From Argyresthia goedartella (taxonomy: Eukaryota > Arthropoda > Insecta > Lepidoptera > Argyresthiidae): a stretch of 64,000 nt of DNA. Made by a program: the position numbers and the translations under genes. Of this stretch, positions 40,001 through 51,200 are shown piece after piece. Numbering within the stretch: position 1 is the stretch's first letter; every line of letters begins with the position of its first letter. Below the pieces are notes generated by a model. The model was not told the origin of the DNA. It ran no database searches and worked only from the letters and a program-made list of their open reading frames with translations. The stretch covers positions 1,612,001 to 1,676,000 of the forward strand of contig OX463829.1 of the NCBI GenBank assembly GCA_949825045.1, in the 5' to 3' direction.

Positions 40001-43000
40001 CACTGTCTTGGGCTTGATAAGTTTATTAGTGCGGTTCCAAAAATCGGGAAAGTTTCTTGAGTCCATTGACGTGGCCAATTTATCCATTACTATCTGGTCA
40101 TGTTGTGCCCTGCATTGTTTTAAAGCTTTTTTAAATTCTCTTCTGCATTTATTACGCTGTATCGCCAGTTCATTGTTAGCGGGCCTGCCATTTGCGTGCC
40201 ATAAACTTAGTGCATTCCTAGAAGCGGCATAGTACTGTGCCACATACTCGTTCCAACCAGCTACTGTAGTTCTCACTCTCCGTGGTTTCGTTTTTGTGTG
40301 GAAGGCTGTGTGTGCGGCTTGTTGCATGGTAGTGATCAGTGTTTCACAAAGCATGTCTACTGTTGTCCGATCCAACTCATCATGCACGAGTTGGGGGATG
40401 TACTGTGAGAGGCTTGTGTTAACAATGTCGGTATAGTGGTTTATTTTAGCAACTGATCGGGGCCGCCATGTGAATTTATTTAACTGCTTGGTGTTTATTT
40501 GTAGCGGCGTTAGTTTTTCTACTGATAGTTCCAAACGCAGGGGCCGGTGGTCTGTCCAGGAAACAGTGTAGTCTATGGCTACATTCCGCAGGGCGCCGCC
40601 GGCGCTGGTCCGCTCAGTTGCGAGGCAGTGGTCGAGCCATGAAGTTGTGCCGTGCGCATCGCTCACGTATGTGTACGAGTCGTCCGGTAGGTGCATTCTG
40701 TCTACACACTTGTAGTCATATTCCGTACAGAATGAATCAAGCTCACGTCCAAATGGTTTCCGAGGGTCAGCATTAAAGTCTCCTAGCACAATCGTTTCCG
40801 CCGCATCATGATCGTCAATAAGTGCGTGTATTCTTGCCAATATGGAACAAAATTCCGGAAAGTTGTCGACAGTGTCCGTGGGCATGTACACATTGATAAT
40901 GATAAGGCATTTACCGTTTGCTAGTGCTATCTCGATTGCAGTGAGCCGAGGCGTTCCACAGTCAATAGTACGGGCGCGCATTGACTTATTAAATAATATT
41001 GCTACTCCTCCGAACGGCCGCCCCTTTAATATTTTATTTGAAGTGTCTACCGCCGAGGTACCCGTACTATTATGAGTAGGACTGATAGTATTCAAGAAGT
41101 GAAGATTGGTGGGCAGCAACCAGGTTTCTTGAAGTAGGACAACGTCATATTCAGTGCAGAGATCAGATATAAACTTCTCGTGGCTCGTTGCGGATTTGCA
41201 GTTGATGGATGTTATCTTAATGTTTGTATCAAGCTCTTTTATGTATGGGTTTCTTAGTATGTTCGGCAGTGTTTCGCCTGTAAGCGTTATATAGATGCGG
41301 TTTGTATATACCTACATTTATTCCTGGTGGCCACAGTGTAACGTTTACCAGTTTGTCAAACGATTCTTTGGATACTGTGAGTTTGAAGGCATTGTTGTCT
41401 ATTCCTTCTCTCTCAGGGAGCAGTTCAACATTTAGTGATGACTCACCCGATTCTTTTATGTACTCCGAGATCTCGTTAGGGGTGACCGTCCTGTCGAACC
41501 CCGATACATAGACATGTAGTGTGGGTGTAGCTACCTTCAGTTTCATCGCAGCTGGGTTGGTGGATGTGCCGACTAGATTTTTCTTTCTTCTTCTCCGGGT
41601 GACTACCGTAAAACCTTCTTCGGGTGATTGTTCCTGTTTTTGTGCTGCTGTGGCTGGTTTAACAGCCATGGCTGCATATGAGTTGGTTAGCTGCTTTGTA
41701 CTAACCGTCGGTATGTGCAGTGCAGTTTTTGGAGGGAGATTCTCCTTTGTTGGGCATGTCTTTTCGGTTATACTATCTGTGCTTGTAAGGTTTACATTTT
41801 GGGTCTCTGTCAGATTGAGTCCAGTAGGGCCACTGTTGGCGATGTCTTGCTCAAAAATTAACGCAGGATTTTTTATTTTGAAGGCGGAGGGTATTTCTCG
41901 TTGTCCACGTAACGATTTCAGTTCACTTCTTACTTCTTCTAGCTGCTCGTGATTGACACAGGTTCTCTGTATTTGCTCGAAGTTTGATTTAAGTAAGACG
42001 ATATCTTTAAGTAGTCTCGTCACATCGACATGGTCAAAGGTCACGGGGGGTAGTCTGGTGAGCTCGCGTGCTACGTACACCGGGACGGCTGAAGGGTCGG
42101 CATCCTTTATCAGGCTAACTATGTCCTCCATGTCACGCTGGTTTTTTTGATCAGCTCTTCTATTAACCATCCGCTTGTCTGTGGGGACGGTTTCGTAGAG
42201 GATCGTTTTGGCGCGCACTATTTCCGCGGTCGTAAAATGTTGTTTGCAGATCAGAACAATGCTCTCCTGGTCCATAATTTTTATTTTATCTGCCACGAAT
42301 GATAGCAGTTCATTAATAACCACGTTACACGCGTTACATTTCGAGTTGGTCGACATTTTAACGGAACGCGACGTTATGCTTGCGCGGTTAGACGCTTACT
42401 GATGCAATTATTATTTTTATTATGAGGCAATTATTTAATAAAATATTAGAACGGCTATAAAACAACAAAACTTTTATCTTCCTACTTCACATATTAAACC
42501 ACATTCTTCCCATATTTCTCAAAATAGTCTCCTCCAAAAATAAACTACTATCAAAATCCTCATCCAAAATAACTCGTGTCAAACAATTCAATTTACTTTA
42601 CGGCCTTCATAAATATCTCCATTCCCAAAAAAAAAAACAATTTTCAAACATTTATTCATACTTCTCTTGCTAACTGTACTGTACTACCTACTAACTTTTC
42701 TCATGTATTCTTCCAAATATTCTTTACTTTATGCAATCATCCTCGGAAAAAAAATGGCATATCTATTGATATTGTTTTGTATCGTCAACCCTATGTCAAA
42801 AATACAAAAATCTGCCTAGCGTGATTTTAAATCGACAATTAATAAAAATTACTTACATATTACACCTATAAAGAAACCCATTGTCCAAAAACCACATCTT
42901 ATATCGAGTCACCACGACGTCGCCGATCGCCGCAGCTCGCTCGGAGTCAGCTCACCTTGGGAGCCGTACCATCTCCCGGCTTCTCCTCACTTGACCCGTA

Positions 43001-46000
43001 CGGTTACGCCCGGCGCACAGTGGTCTAGGATTTGTTCCTCCATACTCATAGGAACATAATGTCTGGAATAATTATAAAAAATATGCAATGTCTCCGGTAT
43101 ACCTCCTTATATGTCATATTAAAACATGGAGTGGATTAGTTGCTCCACAAGTGATAAAAAAATGTTGATTATTTTTTTTTGTATGGGAGAAAACACTTAA
43201 AGTACATTATTTCGGAACTAATTACAACTGATGGGCTGGTGCTCACATGGTCTATTGTACCTTGCACGCTGAACATAATGACATATAATTCATGCACTTT
43301 TCGGTGCAGCTTTGGATGTAGTTAACTTTTTAAAATTTGAATATTTAGTATGAGCGTATTCGTTTATGTTCGACATAATGAGAGTAGTTCATAGGTAGAA
43401 TGCAGCAAACATGAATACTAGGTACTTGTGTTTATGTAGGTGCATCATCAATAACTTTGGGGATGTCGTTAGTTAATAGCCCGTTGTAATAACTTTGGGG
43501 ATATTGCTAGTTAATAGCCCGTGTTTGGCTTTTATGAATAATAATGAAGTTAAAGAAATTACATTGAATGACTAACCAGATCGTTATAGTAATGGTTTAG
43601 TTTCAAGCTTAATGACAAACATTAATTAAGGGAATTGCAATATATATAGGCCTTGCTTACGCAACAGGTTTAAAAGCAGATAGCCAGGATGCAGCAGATA
43701 TAATAAAACTTGTTATCGAGAAACCTGAAGAGGCAACAAAGTTAAAGGAATTATTGAAGCCGAAGAAAGCAGTGCCCATATATTCCGCAGATAAAGCTTT
43801 AGGTATTTTGACCTCTTTGAAGCTATCAAAGTGGCAATATCTGACTATGAGAGCTAGTGCAATAGCAGAAGGAGTGTCAATTTATCCTGCATACAATGCC
43901 ATCCTAGAGGCAAAAAAGGAAGTCTACACATCAAGAGAAACCACAGAATTCAACAAAAGTGGCGCAAGAGTAAAGCTTCAAGCAGTTTTGGACAAAACTG
44001 TAGCTAGATTTGGAAAATTCTTACGTTTGGAAGATTCGCTGGCTGGTAAAGAACTGTTGCTAATTTGCAAATGGGGCTTTGATGGAGCTTCGGGACAAAG
44101 CCTTTACAAGCAAGCAACTGACGGAGATGATGACTCCAGTATATTCATGTGCTCCTTTGTGCCTTTGCGCTTTGTATGTGGTGAGAAAGTGGTGTGGGAA
44201 AACTCAAAACCATCTTCACAACGCTGTGTAGACCACTTTTCTTCAAGTTTGTCAACGAAAATAAGTTAGATATACGCCAAGAACAAGCCCTAATAGAAGC
44301 CGAGATTGCTGCCCTGGAGCCTTCCATTATGGGGAGCCACGCTGTTAAGCATTCCATGCTTATGACAATGATAGATGGAAAAATCACTTCTGCACTATCA
44401 AACACATCAACGCAGACTTGTGACATTTGTCGAGCTACCCCTTCGGAAATGAATCAGTTAGAAAAGGTTTCACAGTGAGTTATTCAATGAAGTAATACAA
44501 TAATGTTGTCGTTCTGCATTACATTACTTGCTTTTTTACTAACTTGTTTATTTTCTTTACAGAAAACCAGTTTCAGAAGAGATTTACCAATATAGTTTGT
44601 CCACTCTTCATGCGTGGATCAGGTGTATGGAGTGTCTGCTCCATATTTCGTACAGACTGGACTTTAAGAAATGGCAAGCCAGAGATGACAGTAGTAAGCA
44701 GTTGCTGAAAAGTAGAAAAGAAGCAATACAACATAAGTTCCGTGATGAAATGGGCCTTTTAATAGACATCGTCAAACAAGGTGAGTTAAAATTATTATTT
44801 CATAACGATTCTTATCTTCAAGTTGATTATTATATTATAAATATAAATTTGATACCTATTAAAGTATATTTAATGTCCCTACCGAGGGGCACAGGCCTTT
44901 GCCCGCACACGAGTAAGATTGAGCCATATCTCTTATCCTAGTGCAGTATTATTTTTTGTTCTAGGCTCGGGGACCACAAATGACGGGAACACAGCCAGAA
45001 CTTTTTTTAGCAATCCAGAAAAAACTGCAGCTATCACAGGCTTGGATTCGGGTTTGATCCAAAGATTTGGTACAATTTTGCGTGTACTTGCCTGTGGGGA
45101 ACCCATTAACATTGAAGCGTTTGAAAGTTTTGCGCGGCTTACTGCAGAAATGTATGTAGAGCTCTATGGCTGGTATAACATGCCTTCGAGTGTCCACAAA
45201 CTTTTACTGCATGGTGCTGAAATCATCAAACACTTTAATGTTATTCCCATTGGAAAATTATCAGAAGAGGCATCGGAAGCTAGAAACAAAGACTTTAGAA
45301 AAATCCGGGAACATCATTCGCGAAAATTTTGTCGGGAAGCGACAAACGAAGACATATTTTATAGTCTTCTTGTGTCGTCAGATCCCTACCTGTCTAGCAT
45401 AAGACCTGTGTTAAGAAAAGGTAAAAAAACGCTCGTGACTGATGATATGAAACTTCTCCTAATTAATGACGATTCAGTGATAGATAAAGAAAACATAGAA
45501 TTTGTTGATGTTAATGCATCATTGATGGACTCGGATAAAGAGGACTGTGATGATGACTAAGCTAAGACTCACTTTTTCATTTTGTCCTTGACGTCTTTTA
45601 TTAGATATATCATAGTAATATTTGTGTTTTTATTGCAGTATGTTGTATAGGTATTACGAATCATGTCATTAAATTAAGAGATTATCTAAATATTTGTGAT
45701 TAGTACATAGTTTCTAATTCTAAGAGATTACCCAAATATTTGGTATATCTGTACATATTTAAATTACCTCTATTATTGTTAATAAAGATCATTAGCAGCC
45801 TGTTGACTAATGACAGTTTTATTGTTATTGATGTATTTTGCCTTATTTTTTTTTACTTTTTAACAAGCTATTATTAATTATTATATCAACCATATTGCAA
45901 TTTCCGTATCAAAAGAATAAAATAAAATAACTTATAAACTTTGTTTTTGTTATTATTTGCATTTCTATTATTTTTATGGTATTTTCACTCTCAAAGAGAT

Positions 46001-48192
46001 CGGCTGGCATCTCATTATGTCAAAGATTATAATGATAAAGCTGATACAAAAAATTCAAAATTTCAAAAAATAACTTCTTCCAAAGCTGCACCGAAAAGTG
46101 CATGAATTATATAACATTATGTTCAGTATGCCATGTATAATAGATCATGTGAGCACCAGCCCATCAGTTGTAATTAGTTCCGAAATAATGTACTTTAAGT
46201 GTTTTCTCCCATACAAAAAAATTATCAACATTTTTTTTCTCACTTGTGGAGCAACTAATCCACTCCATGTTTTAATATGACATATAGGGAGGTATACCAG
46301 AGACATTACATATTTTTTTTATAATTATTCCAGACATTAAGAATAAAGAATTTCCTATGAGTATGGAGGCCAAATCCTAGACCACTGTGCGGCGCCCTGC
46401 TTTCCACATCACTTAGGCTTGAAATTCGCCCGGCACCCGGCAGCAAAAATCTTCTGTACTTATATTTATTTTTCTCTCTTCTTTAACTTTACTCTTTCTT
46501 CTTTAATTGATTTCTGTCTTCTATATTGTCATCTTCTTCATTCTCCATCTTCCTCTTCTGGCTGCTATCTGGTCTTAAGGGTGGTCGCGTCGTGATTTCT
46601 TGTAGTCTTCAGGTTCTTATTCTTAAAATTTTCTTCAAACCTTTTATTTTTCCACGATATTTAGGTATTTCCATTTATTTGCCATTTGGCACAGCACTAC
46701 CTCGCGAGAGGTAGGCTGGAGGTTTGTAGGAGTAAATAGATGTTTATTGTACTGAAGTTTGGATAGCAGAGCGTCTAATTATCCGCAGTATAATCTTATA
46801 TAGTCTTACAAATAAGGAGTCACACACACAGTGATACATCTCTATGTCGCTATGTCCGCACACTTCACCATTAATCATCAAAATCTCCTTTTTGTCTTTC
46901 AATTTTGAAGACCATCGAAGTATCATCAGCAAACAACACTATGTCAGTAAATTTCTCCACCATGAAAGGCAGATCGTTAATATATACCAGGAATAAGAAA
47001 GGGCCTAATATGGAACCTTGTGGAACGCCAATTTTTACACCCGATCCATCAGATTTAACGCCGTTTACTTCTGCCTTTTGAATTCTATTGCTTAGGTATG
47101 ATCTTAGTATGTAGATCCAACGCCAACGCCATCGCTTCATTTCTAACTCCGTAATGATTTAATTTAATTATAAGCGTATTATGATCAACACAATCAAACG
47201 CCTTCGACAGGTCGCAAAAAACTCCGATAGCATCCTGTGCGGCCTCCCATGCAGAATAAATATGAGATATAAGGGTAATACCTGCATCCGTAGTCGATTT
47301 ACCCCTAGTGAAACCGTATTGTTTGGCGTGGAGTTGTTTTGTACGGTTGAAGTGTGAGAGCATTTGATTGAGTATAATCTTTTCAAATATTTTACTAAGT
47401 GTTGGAAGAACAGATATTGGTCTGAAATTTGAAGGATCACCCTTATCTCCCGACTTGAACAGAGGTATCAGTTTACTGTGTTTCATGAGGTCTGGGAAAG
47501 CCCCATCGTCAACACATTTATTGAATATATAAGCTAAGTGTGGGGCTATAACTAGAATTACTGAACCAATGACTTTGACTGATATACCCCACAGGTCTTC
47601 CGTATTTTTTAAGTTAAGTAATTTAAACGTTTTGACAATGTCCTGGGGATATACATGATGAAATTTTAACTATACATTACTGACGTTAGTGTTATTTTTT
47701 AATAAAGTCTCTGCTTCATATGGAGATGAATTTAGACGGTCTGTTGTGAGTAAGGGTACATTGGTGAAGAATGTTTCAAAAGCTCGAGCAAAATCAGCGC
47801 TGGATTTAACAACATCATCAATCTTTAGGCAGAAATCATTGTCCCTTGGTATAACTTTGCCAGTTTCGCGGTTTATTATTTACCAAACTGTTTTCATTCT
47901 ATTATTTGAATTTTTCTATTAATGTGTAAAGTTTTTGCAGTTCTACAAACCAACTTGAAAGTTTTGGAATATTTTTAAACATAGTCATGAAATTTTCGAT
48001 CAAAGTTAAAGGTTTTTCATAAAGGTCATATAAGATAACTCTACTTTTACGAATTCCAATCGTTGCCCAGTCATTAAATTTAGATTTACCGTTGTAGTCA
48101 CTGACTTTCTTTAATTTAAAACTTTTATCGAATTCTGGCTGTATATTGAATACTGTTGAATATTGTGTGTAAATAGTTTCCAAGGTATTATT

Positions 48193-48227
<35 letters not shown>

Positions 48228-51200
48228 ACAGAGGGATCAAGCAGCGGTTGCTAAATGAGCCAATACAATTTAATATGGGTCTATACTAAAATTACACTTT
48301 CTTATCTCAAGAGCCAGCCTGCCTCCGCGCCGGTCCCGTCAGCTCAACTCCTCACTCGCTGCTCTCGGGAGTGGTGTTGGTGCTGAGCGGGTATGTGAAC
48401 CCGCGCCGCGCCGCCATCAGAGACAAGGTAATCATGTGCAGGGAACTGATGTGAACCTCACAGACAGCTCACATACGAGTCATTTGGATTGCACAGGAAG
48501 TAACTCAGAGTGGACTAGTCAGTCATCCGCATAACTGATTATTTTGTGGAGTCCTATCCTACTGTTATTCCCGACATGCAGAGTACGCAGGAGAAATGAA
48601 GGTTGTACGAAGAATGAAATTAACAATTTATTTTTGAAGAGAACAGGTTATATATGCTATGGACAAGATAATGATTCGGTTATTATACATACTAACCGGA
48701 GGTTTTTCATACTTACCAATATCGATGGTTAAAGTAATGAATATAGCCAGAGTTATCTTATCACATTAACCGGTTAGTATATAATATAATCACCACAAGT
48801 CCGTGGTGAATATGATTAATACTGATTTGCACAACGAATATCAGGGCAAAACAGTACGGTAGCTCAGATGAAGGCGAAGGTGAGCGAAGCGAAAGCATAA
48901 TGATATGTTACTTGGTAAAAAGACATTTCTTATCTAAATATTGATACATTATGTATGACCATAATGTATCAATATGTCGACATATTATGACATTCAAATT
49001 TCGAATGACGACGCCCGCCTGCGTGTCGCCCCTAGTTTGTCTGTAAAGTTGGTACTATTGAACAAGCTAAACAAGTGCAGAGCAATGATCAATGCCACAA
49101 TGCCGGTCGAACATGCGGTTCCTGAACACATCAAAGAGAGCTTATACATTACTGCTTACATAATTAGGCAATAAAACTCTCGAGTGTTGTTATCACAACA
49201 CTCTCGAGTTTTAATGCCCTCCATTCAGTCTCCTCCTCCAGTCATATAAACTACTATATAATAAACATGCTGTGCAATACTGTGCATTATAAACAGAATA
49301 TTAAGAAGAATTGAACTATTTGATTTATTTTATCTTTAATAAACCATATTTGATTAAGAAAATAGGGGTCTTATTACTTTCCCAAAACCCTCTTGGTGAG
49401 TATTAATATTAACCGGTTAAAGTAGATCATTGGGCTGATTTTGGCTATATTTATTACATATACCCAGTGAACGATTATTCACTGCATTCACCTAAATCAT
49501 GAATACTTACCGGTGATTATGTATACTAACCGGATTTATTGAGTTGACCGTAACATATGCACAAGATAGAAAAGAAATATATTAGCAGTTAGAAATAACA
49601 ATAGGCACACACAAACAATAGCAAAAACATATATTTAGTTTAGAAATTGCGCTTCAAAGATGAGCATTTCACAATATCCATCGAGTTTAATATGTTGTCT
49701 CACTTCAGGCGCTCGCGCTGGGAGCTCGCGTCGAGCGGGAGTGGTCCAGCGAGTGCACGCATCTCATGTGAGTGAACATCCTTTCAACATAAAATAAAAA
49801 TAAAAAGGATAAAAAACACGTGCAAAGGTAAGCTTATGTCTAACAAGATATTTCTTCCAGAAAACCTAGGATAAAAATAAACTACAGCACAACATTAAAT
49901 ATGTTAGTAAAATAATACTCTACACGACCCTACTTATCAATCAATCAATCACTGAATCAATTCAATGTTAAAGACAATACACCATTAATATCATCAGAAT
50001 CGTCATCATATAATAACAGAAAACAAAACCGTAAACGAAAACTATGAAAAATTCCAGTACACCATTACAGAAATACTAAATAAACGTATACCAAAAAAGA
50101 ATATTAAGTTAAAAACAAAATTAAAAAATACTGGTTAACAGTTGGCATAAGAACCGCCTGTAAAAATAAAAGACTGCTAAAATACTCACATTAAAATTCA
50201 ATAACAAAACACTAACAGACTATTACAAAAAATATGAAAAAACATTGAAAAAAGCCATTACGAGATCCAAAAAACTCAACTATATAAATAAAATGAAAAA
50301 ATCTAACAATGTTGTAAAAACTATGTGGAATATAGTAAAGGAAAACAATTAATAAACAACCAAAAAAAATATATATATTAAACTGCTAGTAAATAAAAAC
50401 CTAATCATTAAACCAAGAGAAATATCTAACTGTTTTAATACTTCCTTCACATGTCAAGGTGAGCTGAGCTCCCAAAATTCAAATAGCAGCGCTACTTTGC
50501 GCGGTCGGCCAGTCCTCTCACCCACTGAAAATACAATTTTTCTGTGTCCAGTAACGCGTAGAGAAATATTTAAATTATAAAAAAATCAAAAGAACAAAAT
50601 GAGTCATGGCTTTGATGAAATACCACCGATTATTCTTAAACAATGTGCGGAGCAGTTAACTCTGCCACTTTTCCTAGTAATAAATCAATCGCTAACTGAA
50701 GGGTGTTTCCAGATTTACTAAAAAAGGCCGTAGTAAAACCTATTCACAAGAAAAATAGTAAACTCGATGTAAATAATTACCGCCCGATCGCATTATTACC
50801 GTGAGCCTCTAAAATATTCGACAAAGTTATGTAAATTATGCTTTTCTATCGGAATCTTGCTAGACATAACCAAAGCTTACGATAAAGTGCAATACAAAAT
50901 ATTTTTAGATAAACTATATGGTATAGGAATCCGCGGAATTGCTCATAAATGGTTCACATCCTACTTACAGACTATTAATATTAATATATATTAATAATAC
51001 TTCAGAATATTAGATCAAATAACACTAGTATACACGCATCCATTCTCCAAGGTAGTGTAATAGGATGCCTCCTATTCCTAATCTACATCAACGACCTACC
51101 TACAACGATCAAAAGAAATGCGTCTTATTTGGCGACGACATTTCCCTACTTACGTCATGCTTCAACGGAACTGATCTGAATGGAAAGCTGTTCCCTATTC

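Larger units (their letters stand above)
38283..42420 (-). mobile_element. family C non-LTR retrotransposon, apparently complete
   Basis: The element has two overlapping ORFs with no internal stops, a short 5' UTR and a 3' UTR ending in a (TAA)n-type tail (ATT run at 38291-38325 on the plus strand). Both ORFs are open, and the RT has intact catalytic residues, so this may be a recently active copy. The clade is not assigned. It is an APE-type element distinct from families A and B. Its GC-rich 3' coding end contrasts with the AT-rich tail. Confidence 0.82.
24435..46865 (-). mobile_element. 22.4-kb composite insertion with 147-bp direct terminal repeats
   Basis: Both ends meet the same family A coding sequence, and the 7 bases CACCATT occur on both sides (24428-24434 and 46866-46872), as expected for a target duplication. 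Just inside lie direct copies of a 147-bp sequence. After removing nested elements the body is only about 3.4 kb and has no recognised gag, RT or integrase, so I infer a non-autonomous LTR-type element on the minus strand. A purine-rich stretch (GTGAGAGGTGAAG, minus strand) precedes the left repeat, like a polypurine tract. Nine bases (24435-24443) between the duplication and the left repeat are unexplained. Confidence 0.65.
21845..48195 (-). mobile_element. one family A (CR1/Jockey-group) retrotransposon split by two insertions
   Basis: The pieces on the minus strand, in element order, are 48195-46866 (linker and RT start), 24434-23433 (RT end and 3' UTR) and 21860-21845 (tail). They match one continuous stretch of the copy at 32-36.7 kb. 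The RT is cut between the residues GDFDD and GVLSLTL by a 22.4-kb insertion, and the tail is cut at a TA by a Tc1-like transposon. The 5' end is truncated within the linker, next to an (AT)n run. The tail repeat is GTCAAAGTCAAAGTA. All parts lie in XRCC1 intron 5, antisense. Confidence 0.85.

Noticed and set aside
24435..46865. A giant Polinton/Maverick-like or viral element of 22 kb
   Set aside because: The terminal repeats are direct, not inverted, no viral-type genes are present, and nested transposons account for most of the length.
49965..49997. Another family A insertion
   Set aside because: Only about 30 bases (TTAAAGACAATACACCATTAA and neighbours) match the RT region; too short to call an element.
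50457..50530. A short GC-rich insert in the intron 7 retroelement as a separate gene or SINE
   Set aside because: Too short, with no box motifs or repeat partner in the window.
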